A stretch of 64,000 bases of DNA from JAAYDI01 sp052034005 (GTDB lineage Bacteria > Planctomycetota > Planctomycetia > Pirellulales > Pirellulaceae), in NCBI GenBank assembly GCA_052034005.1, contig JBPOJB010000037.1, positions 44,013 through 108,012 on the forward strand, in the 5' to 3' direction. Position numbers and translations under genes: made by a program. This document shows positions 1 to 8,902 of the stretch, piece by piece. The notes beneath the pieces are model-generated. The model was not told where the DNA came from, did not search any database, and saw only the letters and a list, made by a program, of their open reading frames with translations. Each line of letters starts with the position of its first letter. Within the stretch, counting starts at the first letter, position 1.

Positions 1-347
1 GCCAACGCCAGCGAGTTGCCGACACACACGACGACGTCAAACAGTCCGGCCGCGTCGAGCGGTTCGGAGTATCCCCGCCGCACCCACCGCAGGCCTGCGG
101 ACTCGCCGAAGCGTCGGCGGGCGCGGGCCACCATCGAATCGCTGATGTCCGCCCCTTCGACACGGAGGCCCCAGGAATGGAACAGCGCCGCGTGGTGGCC
201 CGTCCCGCAGGCGGCGTCCAGGACGCACTTGGCGCCGACCGACTCGAACAACTGGCGATAGAAGGGTGTTTCGTGTGTGAGACGTTTCGGCCAGTCGATC
301 ATCGCTTCGTAGCAGTCGGAGAGGTCTTCGAAGAGTGAGGTATTCAT
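1..347 (-). CDS. Class I SAM-dependent methyltransferase, N-terminal part
   Basis: This reading frame starts at the ATG complementary to 345-347 and runs off the left edge, so only about 115 residues are visible. The glycine-rich motif I VLDAACGTGHHAA lies near residue 43, followed by an acidic loop VEGADISDSMV that fits motif II, and a VVVCVGNS stretch typical of motif IV. These are the S-adenosylmethionine-binding signatures of small class I methyltransferases. The substrate cannot be told. Its start overlaps the stop of the upstream TrmE-like GTPase by a few bases, so the two are probably translated together. The catalytic C-terminus is outside the window. Confidence 0.85.
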   Translation of the reverse strand, partial: MNTSLFEDLSDCYEAMIDWPKRLTHETPFYRQLFESVGAKCVLDAACGTGHHAALFHSWGLRVEGADISDSMVARARRRFGESAGLRWVRRGYSEPLDAAGLFDVVVCVGNSLAL

Positions 348-1597
348 GGCGGATCAGGCTCCTGAGGGTGGACAGGGTTCCCGGCAAGGAGAGGAATTGT
401 ACCCAGCAGCTCGTGGAGGGCACCTCGCGCGCGGTCCGGATCGCCGTCCTGGAGGGTGTGCAGCGCCTGGACCAGGAGCTCCTGATGCCGGGCGAGGAAC
501 GGGACCGCGGCGCCGGGGTCTGGAGCGCGAGGCACTAGGCGACGGGCCACCACGCGCAGCAGTCCGGACAAGCCGGTGGCACGGATCGCGCTGGTGGCTA
601 CGCCTGTCGGGCGGTCGGGCGGGATCGCCTGGACCAGATCGCACTTGTTGTGCACGATGACCGGCGCGTGCGGCGATGCCCGCACCCACTGTTGGTCGTC
701 ATCCGACCAGGGCGTCGAGGCGTCGGCGACGACCAGCACCAGATCGGCCGCGGCGACCTGACGGGTGGCGCGGGCGAGCCCGTCCGACTCCCAGGGGTCG
801 GCTGCGAGGCGCGAGCCCGCCGTGTCCGCCAGTTCGACGGGCCAACCGGCGATGGACGTCAGCGCGGTCAGCACGTCCCGCGTCGTGCCGGGGGCGTGGT
901 CGACGAGCGACCGTTGATAGCCCAGAATTGCGTTGAGCAGGCTGCTCTTGCCCACGTTCGACTGGCCCACCAGCACGACCTGCCAGGGCGCGGTCAGGTG
1001 CAGGCCGAACCGCGACCAGGACTCCACCGCCGCGAGTTCTTTCTGAGCGGCCGCCGAGCGGCCCGCTGCGATCAGCTGAATCGCCATCACGACCGACCTG
1101 GAGAACGCCCCACGGTACTGGTCCAACAGGACGGCCGCCGAGCGGAGCGTCCGGGCCCGCGCGAGCTCCAGCCGCGCTTCGGCGATCAGCCGGTCGGGCG
1201 CCTGGCCGAGCAGCCAGTCGGCCTCCGACAGCACTTCGCATCCGGCCGCGGTGAGGGTGCCCAGCACATGTTCCACCGCGGCCGAACCGCCGTGGCAGTG
1301 GATTTCCAGTCGGTCGGCGCCGCGTCGACACACCACCAGCTCTTCCCCAGGCTGCTGTGACGCGGTCTGGTCAGGGCCCGGCGCGCGCCAGTGCCCGAAC
1401 ACGATGCGATGACAGGGAAACCGACCGAGCGGTCGGCCGGCGCGCGGCTGGAACAGGCGCTCCACGACCGACAGCGCGTCGCGGCCGGCCACCGCCACCG
1501 TGGCGATCGCGCCGCGCCCGGGCGGGGTGAGTAAGGCCGCGCGGCATTGACGCGCCCGCCCGGGCGGGGAGTCGGCGATGGGCGACCGGTCGCTCAT
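344..1597 (-). CDS. mnmE: TrmE/MnmE-like GTPase lacking the C-terminal cysteine motif
   Basis: The 417-residue protein has the N-terminal TrmE fold (TPPGRGAIATVAVAG near residue 25, LEIHCHGG near residue 97). It also has a complete G domain: P-loop GQSNVGKSS, switch TTRD, DTAG and NKCD. Canonical MnmE works with MnmG on the wobble uridine of some tRNAs. It ends in a helix plus C-x-G-K whose cysteine is required. Here the chain stops at residues NPVHPQEPDPP, about where that last helix should begin, so the cysteine is absent. I recall similar short forms in other planctomycetes. The gene starts 4 nt after coaX and overlaps the methyltransferase start. GTPase identity is secure; tRNA modification is an inference. 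Confidence 0.85.
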   Translation of the reverse strand: MSDRSPIADSPPGRARQCRAALLTPPGRGAIATVAVAGRDALSVVERLFQPRAGRPLGRFPCHRIVFGHWRAPGPDQTASQQPGEELVVCRRGADRLEIHCHGGSAAVEHVLGTLTAAGCEVLSEADWLLGQAPDRLIAEARLELARARTLRSAAVLLDQYRGAFSRSVVMAIQLIAAGRSAAAQKELAAVESWSRFGLHLTAPWQVVLVGQSNVGKSSLLNAILGYQRSLVDHAPGTTRDVLTALTSIAGWPVELADTAGSRLAADPWESDGLARATRQVAAADLVLVVADASTPWSDDDQQWVRASPHAPVIVHNKCDLVQAIPPDRPTGVATSAIRATGLSGLLRVVARRLVPRAPDPGAAVPFLARHQELLVQALHTLQDGDPDRARGALHELLGTIPLLAGNPVHPQEPDPP

Positions 1598-1601
1598 GTC
1601 C

Positions 1602-2468
1602 TCAGATCCCCTCGCCCGCAGGGCCCGACAGGCAGCGATAGCCCGTCAACGCCACGCCCCGCAAGACCAGATTCGGGTCGAATTTCATCTCCCGATCGAT
1701 CAGACGCGCCAGATGGATCCCGTCGCCGCCCGTACAGAACACGCTCGGTACGTCCGGCACCGCGGCGCTCATTTGCAGGATCAACTCGCGCACCGCGCCC
1801 ACGCAGCCCCACACGATCCCGCTCCGCATCGCGTCCTGAGTCGACTTGCCGATGACCGCCGGAACGCTGGACAAATCCAGGTTCTCCAACCGCGGCAATG
1901 CATCGGTCGCATCCGCCAGCGCGCGCGCGGCGGTCTGGATCCCGGGCAGGATCGCGCCGCCCCGGAAGACCCCGTCGCTGGTGATCAGGTCCACCGTCAC
2001 GGCCGTTCCGGCGTCCACCAGGACCGCGCTCCGCTTGGGAATCCGCAAGGCGTTGACCGCCACGGCGGCGGCCAGGCGGTCGGTCCCCACCCGGTGTGCA
2101 GCACGCACATCGATCTCCAGCGGGAACTGGTCGTGCCGCAACAACAGGTAGGTATCCTGCGGCCGGTGGGAACGGATCCAGCCGGCCAACCGGGTCTCGA
2201 TCGCGCGGTTGACGCTCACGGTGAACCACCGCAAGGGCGGCTCGGCCAACTGCATTAGCAAGGCCTCCAGGCGCACGGGAGGGCGGCCCGTGTCATTCCA
2301 CGACTGGATCTCCTTCACACTGACCACCGTCGGGTAGACGCCGTCCAGCTGCAGGTCCAGGCGATCGGGGGCTCGGTCCGCATCGGTCGACACGACGAAG
2401 CGGCCCAGCTTGATGGCGCTGTTGCCTACGTCGGCCACCATCATGTCACAGGGCTGTCGCGCATTCAT
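1602..2468 (-). CDS. coaX: Type III pantothenate kinase
   Basis: CoaX phosphorylates pantothenate, the first step of coenzyme A synthesis, in the cytoplasm. The 288-residue product starts with an ASKHA phosphate loop, MMVADVGNSAIKLG. It carries the family block VLVDAGTAVTVDLI followed by GGAILPG, and a late glycine-rich CTGGDG adenosine motif. Together these identify the BAF/CoaX family and its normal length. I use the ATG at 2468 because the frame extends upstream only into the end of obg, whose stop lies 16 nt away. It sits inside the leftward obg-coaX-mnmE group. Confidence 0.93.
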   Translation of the reverse strand: MNARQPCDMMVADVGNSAIKLGRFVVSTDADRAPDRLDLQLDGVYPTVVSVKEIQSWNDTGRPPVRLEALLMQLAEPPLRWFTVSVNRAIETRLAGWIRSHRPQDTYLLLRHDQFPLEIDVRAAHRVGTDRLAAAVAVNALRIPKRSAVLVDAGTAVTVDLITSDGVFRGGAILPGIQTAARALADATDALPRLENLDLSSVPAVIGKSTQDAMRSGIVWGCVGAVRELILQMSAAVPDVPSVFCTGGDGIHLARLIDREMKFDPNLVLRGVALTGYRCLSGPAGEGI

Positions 2469-2484
2469 ATTCGGTTGAGTTGTC

Positions 2485-3501
2485 TCAAGAGGTGACGCCG
2501 GCGCGGTCGTGCGTGCCGGCCAACTGCCGCGCAATGGCCTGGATTAGCCGGTTCAGGCCCTGACCGGTCACCGCGGAAATCATCAAGAGGTCGCCGCCCG
2601 CCACCACGCGGGCCAGTCGGTCGCGCACGTCGGCTGCCCCCGGGAGCTCCGCCTTGGACACCGCGACAATCTCCGGGCGTTCCCCCAGGCTCGCCTTGTA
2701 CTGGACCAGCTCGTGGCGGATGGCGTGGTAGTTGGCCACCGGGTCGGTGCCATCCAGGGGCGCCGGTTCGATCAGATGCACCAGGATCCCCGCCCGCTCG
2801 ACATGGCGCAGGAACTCGTGTCCCAAGCCGGCCCCGGCGTGGGCGCCTTCGATCAGGCCCGGGATGTCGGCCAGCACGAAGGACCGGTCGGCGTCGATCT
2901 GTACGCGGCCCAGATGTGGGATCCGGGTCGTGAACGGATAGTCCGCGATCTCCGGACGCGCGCAGGACAAGCGGCTCAGAAGCGTGCTTTTGCCCGCGTT
3001 GGGCTTGCCGACCAGCCCCACGTCGGCGATCACTTTCAACTCGAGCGTCAGCACCCGGCGCTCGCCGTCCTCGCCGGGCGTGCACCGGCGTGGCGCTCGG
3101 TTCGTCGCCGACTTGAAGTGGGTGTTCCCCTTGCCTCCCTTTCCGCCGCGGGCGGCCACGAACTGGTCGCCGGGCAGCACCAGGTCCTTGATCACAAACT
3201 GGCGCTCGACATCCCACACGACGGTGCCGGGCGGCACCTCGATCCGCAAGTCGCGGCCGCGCCGCCCGTGCCGGTTCGCACCGCTCCCATGCCTGCCGGC
3301 CTCTGCCCGCCACACCTTTCGATGGGCCAGTGCCGAGAGGCTATCCACGCCTTCGGCTGCCAGGATCAGCACACTGCCGCCATGGCCGCCGTCGCCGCCG
3401 TCCGGCCCGCCACGCGGAATGTACCGCTCGCGACGAAAGCTGCAGCAGCCGTCACCGCCATGGCCGGCCATCACTTCGATCTGGACGCGATCGACAAACA
3501 T
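2485..3501 (-). CDS. obg: Obg family GTPase
   Basis: Obg is a ribosome-associated GTPase needed for large-subunit assembly. The 338-residue chain shows the glycine-rich N-terminal Obg fold (GHGGDG, GGPDGGDGGHGGS, GGKGGKGNTHFKS) and then a G domain with GKPNAGKST, switch TTRIPHLG and DIPGLIEGA. The guanine-specificity motif, normally N-K-x-D, reads SKAE here. There is no C-terminal Obg tail. The start ATG at 3501 gives the standard FVDRVQIEV opening; upstream in-frame residues look non-coding. It lies 111 bp downstream of rpmA, a classic pairing, although rplU (L21) is not next to it. Confidence 0.95.
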   Translation of the reverse strand: MFVDRVQIEVMAGHGGDGCCSFRRERYIPRGGPDGGDGGHGGSVLILAAEGVDSLSALAHRKVWRAEAGRHGSGANRHGRRGRDLRIEVPPGTVVWDVERQFVIKDLVLPGDQFVAARGGKGGKGNTHFKSATNRAPRRCTPGEDGERRVLTLELKVIADVGLVGKPNAGKSTLLSRLSCARPEIADYPFTTRIPHLGRVQIDADRSFVLADIPGLIEGAHAGAGLGHEFLRHVERAGILVHLIEPAPLDGTDPVANYHAIRHELVQYKASLGERPEIVAVSKAELPGAADVRDRLARVVAGGDLLMISAVTGQGLNRLIQAIARQLAGTHDRAGVTS

Positions 3502-3529
3502 GCGTGCGCACCCACCCAAGAAGCACGAA

Positions 3530-3556
3530 AGGGACATTCCGCACAGGAATGTCCCT
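3530..3556 (-). terminator. Hairpin between rpmA and obg
   Basis: A perfect 11-bp inverted repeat (3530-3540 with 3546-3556, 5-nt loop) lies 29 bp upstream of the obg start. On the transcribed strand it is followed by TTCGTGCTTCTT, which is only a weak U-rich tail. It could be a weak terminator or attenuator that lowers obg relative to rpmA, or an RNA processing site. Confidence 0.4.
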
Positions 3557-3612
3557 GAATGCTACAACCCGACCCTGGCCTTGCGAAGCCGTTTGAGCAG
3601 CCGGCGCGGGGG

Positions 3613-3858
3613 TCAGTTGGCCACCACGTTGACGCGCCGCCCGCGCCGGTCGAACATCACCACGCCGTCGGTCAGGGCGAAGAGCGTGTAGTCTTTGCCC
3701 TGCCCCACATTGGCCCCCGCGTGGAATTTCGTCCCCAGCTGGCGGACCAGGATGCTGCCGGCCTGCACCCGCTGGCCCCCATACCGCTTGACGCCGCGCC
3801 GCTGACCGTTGGAATCGCGGCCGTTGCGGCTGGACCCCTGCCCTTTCTTGTGTGCCAT
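3613..3858 (-). CDS. rpmA: 50S ribosomal protein L27
   Basis: L27 sits near the peptidyl-transferase centre of the large subunit. The 81-residue product starts MAHKKGQGSSRNGRDSNG and continues with GVKRYGGQ and GSILVRQLGTKFHAGANVG, all diagnostic of bacterial L27. The start follows the family pattern; in-frame sequence further upstream (to 3927) is spacer. There is no Firmicutes-type N-terminal prepeptide. rplU, which usually precedes it, is absent from this place. A secreted protein gene ends 53 bp upstream on the same strand. Confidence 0.97.
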   Translation of the reverse strand: MAHKKGQGSSRNGRDSNGQRRGVKRYGGQRVQAGSILVRQLGTKFHAGANVGQGKDYTLFALTDGVVMFDRRGRRVNVVAN

Positions 3859-3911
3859 ATCCGTCGATCCTCGCTCCGACTCGTGGTTGTCCCAGGCGGA
3901 AACCCTAACTT

Positions 3912-4877
3912 TTAGCGATAGACCCACTGATAATCAACCCGCTCCGGCAGTTCAAACGCGTCCAGGATCCGCTTCTGCCGCGCCGCGTCCGGGTCGTAAG
4001 GCACGCCGAAATGGATTTCATCCTCCGTTTCGCGGATGGTATCGCCCGGCCGCCAGAAATACAGCTGCAGAGTCTTGGAGAGAATCGTCCGGCCCGTGCC
4101 CGGCGGGTCGCCCGGTTGGAAACCGTTCGGCCCCTCCTCGGGCTGGTACGCATTGGTCAAACCCTTGACGAACACCGAAAAATACTTCACACGCGGGTCA
4201 ATGTCCTCCCAGGTTGCCAGACCCCAGACCTCGTGCGGATTGTCGGCCGTCGAGAGCGCGATCGGCTGGCGACTGATCTCCACCGTGTTGAGCAACTCCC
4301 GGCCCTGCATCTCCCGTTGCTCGATCAGCCGCTTGGCGGCGGGAATCACCCGATCCTGATAGGCTTTGCCCAGCTCGTGGCTGGAGAGCACGAACAGCGG
4401 GAAGAACGGCCAACCTTCCTGCGCCACATGCCGGGCATCATAGAGGTCGTGCCCCCAGGTGTCCTTCGACGCTTCCGGGGTCATGTCCTGGCCCAGGTAG
4501 CGGACGCGGTACACCAGATACCAGATGACTTTCTTCTGCATTTTGCCGGTCGACTGCGGCACGTCGACAGTGATCATCCGCATCGGCTTGAACGCGAACT
4601 CCAGGCTCCATACCTGGCGACGCAGCACCGCCAGATGGGCGCGTTCGAAGACGGTCCGCGACTTGGCCTCGAAGTTCGGCTGCCAACTCATGTCCGGAAT
4701 GCCCTGGACGATCTCGGCCAGCGCCAGCGGGCCCGAATAAGTGTCCTGGTATTGCGGAGTCGGTGGAATGACCGTCAATACGCCGGGCGCCAACGCCCGG
4801 TCTTGAGCCGAGACCGCCGTGGCCACACACGCCAAGAGTCCCGCCCCAAACACACACCAAACCCGTCGCCAAACCAT
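3912..4877 (-). CDS. Exported protein of unknown function
   Basis: I do not recognise a named family. The 321-residue product opens with a clear signal peptide (basic MVWRR, hydrophobic VFGAGLLACVATA, likely cleavage after VSA). The mature part is rich in tryptophan, tyrosine and acidic residues, with no visible catalytic motif or further membrane segment, and it ends in a conserved-looking aromatic tail (VDYQWVYR). Upstream in-frame codons to 5120 are rejected because they precede the signal peptide and look non-coding. It lies upstream of rpmA and downstream of another exported protein on the same strand. It is probably periplasmic or extracellular. Confidence 0.75.
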   Translation of the reverse strand: MVWRRVWCVFGAGLLACVATAVSAQDRALAPGVLTVIPPTPQYQDTYSGPLALAEIVQGIPDMSWQPNFEAKSRTVFERAHLAVLRRQVWSLEFAFKPMRMITVDVPQSTGKMQKKVIWYLVYRVRYLGQDMTPEASKDTWGHDLYDARHVAQEGWPFFPLFVLSSHELGKAYQDRVIPAAKRLIEQREMQGRELLNTVEISRQPIALSTADNPHEVWGLATWEDIDPRVKYFSVFVKGLTNAYQPEEGPNGFQPGDPPGTGRTILSKTLQLYFWRPGDTIRETEDEIHFGVPYDPDAARQKRILDAFELPERVDYQWVYR

Positions 4878-5073
4878 ATCCAGGTCCTGACTCTCAGCTC
4901 TGAGGGAGGATGACCATCGGTGAAGACCACCACGCGCATGGACTGGACCTTCAGTATAGTTACCCAGATTCCCCAGAATCAAGCATTGGCTGGTGGTACA
5001 ATGCTCCCCGGGGCCAGTGGTCGTCAGACTATTCCGCACATCCGGATCAGGTCCATCCCGGCCTCGGGGCGGC

Positions 5074-6513
5074 TCACCGCGTGCGGGATGGGCCGGCGGT
5101 TGGCGTTTTGGCGGCGGCATCCGTGATGCGTCCGGCGGTCTTCCCCACCAGCCGCAGCGAGCTGACCAGCGACTGATCGACCGCCGCGAAGCGCTCGGCC
5201 AGCGCCGACTCGCAGGTGAACACGCAGGCGAGGCGGCGACCGGTATCGTCGCTCACGTGGTAGTAGATCCACGCGATGGCCAGCCCGTTGGTCTGCCCCG
5301 TCGTCTCGACACGCATGACGTGTAGGCCGGTGTCCGTGATCGATTCTGAGGCTGTGATGAACTCACCGAAATGCTTGTCCAGGGCCCGCTGCACGTCTTG
5401 CTGAAAATCGACAATCGTGAAGGTCTCGCCCTCCTCCAACGGCGGCAAGGCCGAGATATTGACCTGGGCAATCAGATCGCCGCGTTCCACCATCCGTAAG
5501 ACGCTGACGTCCGGGCGTTCGATCAGCACGTGCCAGCGCCGGTCCGCCAGCAATTCGAACCCACCGGTCGGCGAACGGAACTCCAGCAACTGGGACGCCG
5601 GGTCGGCCGTCAGTGGGAGGTCCGCCAGGATATCCGCGTGCAGCGCCGGCACCTGGGACCGGGGCTGGACCGTGAGCTGAACGCGTGCGGTCGCTTCCAG
5701 CCCGGGGTGGGCATGGCCCACCGCCCGCTTTTCGCGCAGCGACATGGCGTACCAGGTGATCCGTTTGAGCTGCGTGTCGAAGCCGAGCTTGGCGGCCAGC
5801 GTCATCTCGCTCGCCACGCCGTCGACCGATCCACTGATCGTGCCCTGGACGTGCACGGTGGCCAGGTGCTTCTCGACCCGGTCCAATTTGCACGCGATCG
5901 AACTCGTATGGACGGCATCCAGGCCCAGCAGCGGTGCCAGCCAATCGGTCTGGAGCGACCAGGTTTCGCCCACCCCGACCGGCCGCCCGGGCAACAGCAC
6001 ATCGATCAGTGCGCTGTTGGCCGGCACGTCGATCAAGTCCAGCTCGTCATGGTCTAACGGGCCCAGTGGCGAGTAGAGGATCACGTCGTGCGGGCCGGGG
6101 GCCGAGACGGCCACGATTCGTCGGTCCTCGCGGAGACGCGGTTGGAGCGCCCCCTGGCGGTATTCGATCGTCGCCTGGGCCGACTCGTAGTGCCGCACGG
6201 TGCTCGATGCGGCCCGCCCGGCGGCGTCCATCTGCAGCGTCTTCTCGTCATAGGCCAACTGGGCCTTGACCTTGACGGGCGATTTCGCCGGGTTCTCACC
6301 GTCCGCCTTGAGCGTCAATTCGCCGTCAAGTTCGAATTGGACCCGGACATGACACAGCTCGCCCACCACTCGCTTCGGGGTGAGGTCGCTTTTGGCGGCA
6401 GGTGACCCCGCTAAAGCGGGGTTGACTTGCGCCTGTAAGAGGCATAGTGGTGCTGTTATAATGAGACAGAAGCGGACAATCCGCGGGACGGGCAGGTCGT
6501 GTATTGGCAGCAT
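5074..6513 (-). CDS. Exported protein with a possible PsbP/DUF1795-like C-terminus
   Basis: The 479-residue product starts at the ATG complementary to 6511-6513 and has a signal peptide (basic VPRIVRF, hydrophobic CLIITAPLCLLQA, likely cleavage after ALA). Residues 45-300 form a beta-rich region with alternating charged and hydrophobic residues. Residues from about 320 (FELLADRRWHVLIERPD) to the end resemble the PsbP/DcrB-like fold, but that is pattern recognition, not proof. No active site is visible. In-frame sequence upstream to 7071 is proline/arginine-rich and looks non-coding. It is transcribed divergently from the sigma factor gene and 196 bp upstream of the next exported protein. Confidence 0.72.
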   Translation of the reverse strand: MLPIHDLPVPRIVRFCLIITAPLCLLQAQVNPALAGSPAAKSDLTPKRVVGELCHVRVQFELDGELTLKADGENPAKSPVKVKAQLAYDEKTLQMDAAGRAASSTVRHYESAQATIEYRQGALQPRLREDRRIVAVSAPGPHDVILYSPLGPLDHDELDLIDVPANSALIDVLLPGRPVGVGETWSLQTDWLAPLLGLDAVHTSSIACKLDRVEKHLATVHVQGTISGSVDGVASEMTLAAKLGFDTQLKRITWYAMSLREKRAVGHAHPGLEATARVQLTVQPRSQVPALHADILADLPLTADPASQLLEFRSPTGGFELLADRRWHVLIERPDVSVLRMVERGDLIAQVNISALPPLEEGETFTIVDFQQDVQRALDKHFGEFITASESITDTGLHVMRVETTGQTNGLAIAWIYYHVSDDTGRRLACVFTCESALAERFAAVDQSLVSSLRLVGKTAGRITDAAAKTPTAGPSRTR

Positions 6514-7237
6514 GGAAGCATCCAAGAATCGGGCCGCGAAACCGAATTGCTGCGGCGTCAATGAGTAATCGGCAGCAGGTCGGCCAGTTTTACGGTACGG
6601 CCGGCGCTGCGGGCGGTCGTGCGGCGCGGCCTGGTGGCGCACGGTGCCAATGACCGGGTATCGCCGGTGCCGCATTCGGTAGATCGTCCGATCGTGGGCC
6701 GGGTGTGCAGTCGAAAATCGGATGGTTGTGCCGGGCAGTGGGCGGCGTATCGGCCATGTGCGGGCACGCGGGTCGGCTTCTCGGGGGGGGTGACGTTTGT
6801 GGGAGGGTCGGCGCGGGGTTGGCGGGGCCCGGCGGCGGCGTCCGGCAACCAGGCAGCCGGCGTGTGTTGTGTTGAAAGCCTTGGCGGGGTAGTGGGTTGC
6901 GCGGGCGGTTGGCGATTCGGCGGGAACCCGCGCGAACTTTTGCGAGACAGAGTGCGACCTAATGGAGTATAACAATGGGCCGCACGGTCGGCGGAGTCGG
7001 GGGGGCACGGTCGAGCGTTCGATCGGTGGTGTCCGGTAGTCACCCGGCGGTGCGCGAGGAGAACCAAGCATATCGCGTGAGCGTAATCGAAAATTGGCCG
7101 CGGCTCATTTGGGCATGAGCGGCGCGGCGCGGGAGCGCCCCGGGACGGGACGCGTTTCCCAAGTGGAGGGGGTCTCGATGGGCGATGGGAGTCGCAGGGA
7201 ACACCGGGGAGATCCATCCAGTGAGAAGAGGATTGCC
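6514..7237. other. Divergent spacer without a recognised gene
   Basis: This 724-bp stretch lies between the leftward exported protein and the rightward sigma factor. Frames open on the minus strand through much of it encode Pro/Arg/Thr-rich low-complexity sequence with no family resemblance, so I do not call them genes. A TATAAC box occurs at 6968-6973 on the plus strand, but no -35 box stands at the right distance. It probably holds the divergent promoters of both flanking genes and perhaps a long leader for the sigma gene. Confidence 0.5.
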
Positions 7238-8902
7238 ATGCATTCCGATTATCACATCCCGGCGATACGTGAGCTGCGAGACCAGCAGGTTCGTTACGTA
7301 CGGCGCGACAAGAAGCTGGAGCAACTGGATCGCGCCGAGAAGTTGATTCAGGAGATCGACCTCGAACGGACCTATTCCTATGCGTATCTCTGTTTCCGCA
7401 TCACGACGTTCCGGCCCGAGGCGTCGCCCGACGTGACGATGTCGGGCAGCGAGGCGCTGCAGGACCTGTTGCTGTTTGTGGAGGATCTGTCGGACGCCGC
7501 CAACATCGCGGTGGAGGAGGTGAAGGAGCCTGTCTACACGGTTGAGCAGTTGAGCAAGAGCTTCAACGTGTCGACCAAGACGATCTCGCGTTGGCGCCGC
7601 CAGGGCCTGGTGAGCCGCAAGTTCCTGTTTCAGGGCCGCAAGCGGGTCGGGTTTCTCAGCAGCAGCGTGCAGCGGTTTGTGGCGAGCAATCCGGAGCGGA
7701 TCCAGCGCGGCAGTCGATTCAGCCAGCTGACCGAGTCCGAGCGCTCGTCGATCATCGATCGGGCGCGGCGGATGGCGATGATGGGTGGCGGACCTGCGGA
7801 GGTGACGCGTCGCATCGCCAAGCACATGAACCGCAGTGTCGAGACGATTCGCTACACGCTCAAGCAGTTCGACCAGAAGTACCCCGCGATGGCGATCTTC
7901 CCGGATCATACGGGGCCGCTGAGCAAGGACGCCAAGAACAAGATCTACCAACAGTACCGGCGCGGTACGAGCGTCGAGGTGCTGGCCAAGCGGTACGGGC
8001 GGACGAAGACCAGCATTTACCGCATCGTCAACGAGATGCGGGCCCGGGCGATCCTCGAACTCCCGCTGGACTACATGTACAACAAGGACTTCGATCGTCC
8101 CGCGCTGGAGAAGACGATTCTCGGGCCGCTGCCGGCGTCGACCGAGCTGCGCAGGAAGGCGCGGGTGCCCGCCGGATTGCCCCGCTACCTGGCGTCGCTC
8201 TACGAAGTCCCCCTGCTGACGCGCGAGCAGGAACAACACCTGTTCCGCAAGTTCAACTTCTTCAAGCACCGCGCCAGCCAGCTCCGTGCACAGCTCGATC
8301 CGGCGCGGGCCCGCAGCAGCCTGATGGACCGCATCGAGGACCTGTACAACGAAGCCGTGCAGACCAAGAACCAGATCGTCCAGGCGAATCTGCGGCTCGT
8401 GGTGTCGATCGCCAAGCGGCATGTGAGCAACGCCGACGATTTCTTCGGCCTGGTGAGCGACGGGAACATGTCCTTGATCCGGGCGGTCGAGAAATTCGAC
8501 TACGCGCGCGGCAACAAGTTCAGCACCTACGCCAGCTGGGCCATCATGAAGAACTTCGCCCGGACCATCCCGGACGAGTTCAAGCACCGGGACCGGTTCC
8601 GAACCAGCCACGACGAGATGTTCACGGCCCGCGAGGACGAACGGTCGGACCGGTACGAACAGGAGAGCGCCCAGCATCTGCGGCAGCGGCAGATCGGCCG
8701 CATCCTGTCCCGGCTTGACGAGCGTGAGCAGAAAATTATCATTAGTCGCTTCGGCCTCGATCACCGGCAGGAACCGCTGACGCTCAAGGAAGTCGGCCAC
8801 GAAATGGGCGTCACCAAGGAACGCGTGCGGCAGATCGAGGCGCGCGCGCTCAACAAGCTGCGGCTGGCCGCACAAGAGGAGCGCATTGAGCTGCCCGATT
8901 AG
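7238..8902 (+). CDS. Sigma-70 family factor with extra helix-turn-helix domains
   Basis: The 554-residue protein has sigma region 2 at about residues 380-450 (NLRLVVSIAKRH, DGNMSLIRAVEKFDYARG, FSTYASWAIMKNFAR). Region 4 is at 490-550 (RLDEREQKIIISRFGL, KEVGHEMGVTKERVRQIE). A region-1.2-like stretch precedes region 2. The N-terminal 300 residues contain a MerR-like motif (YTVEQLSKSFNVSTKTISRW, about 102-125) and two more helix-turn-helix motifs near 190 and 250. Region 3 appears short. I chose the ATG at 7238, which has AGAAGAGG upstream and gives the MHSDYHIPAIREL start. A second ATG at 7178, also with a good ribosome site, would add 20 residues. It is probably a planctomycete-type alternative or housekeeping sigma; its regulon is unknown. 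Confidence 0.9.
   Translation: MHSDYHIPAIRELRDQQVRYVRRDKKLEQLDRAEKLIQEIDLERTYSYAYLCFRITTFRPEASPDVTMSGSEALQDLLLFVEDLSDAANIAVEEVKEPVYTVEQLSKSFNVSTKTISRWRRQGLVSRKFLFQGRKRVGFLSSSVQRFVASNPERIQRGSRFSQLTESERSSIIDRARRMAMMGGGPAEVTRRIAKHMNRSVETIRYTLKQFDQKYPAMAIFPDHTGPLSKDAKNKIYQQYRRGTSVEVLAKRYGRTKTSIYRIVNEMRARAILELPLDYMYNKDFDRPALEKTILGPLPASTELRRKARVPAGLPRYLASLYEVPLLTREQEQHLFRKFNFFKHRASQLRAQLDPARARSSLMDRIEDLYNEAVQTKNQIVQANLRLVVSIAKRHVSNADDFFGLVSDGNMSLIRAVEKFDYARGNKFSTYASWAIMKNFARTIPDEFKHRDRFRTSHDEMFTAREDERSDRYEQESAQHLRQRQIGRILSRLDEREQKIIISRFGLDHRQEPLTLKEVGHEMGVTKERVRQIEARALNKLRLAAQEERIELPD

Noticed and set aside
6457..6462. Perfect TATAAT on the plus strand
   Set aside because: It lies inside the leftward exported-protein gene, has no -35 at a proper distance and no plus-strand gene follows.
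6558..7217. Pro/Arg/Thr-rich minus-strand frame in the divergent spacer
   Set aside because: No signal, domain or ribosome site, and its composition is that of random GC-rich sequence.
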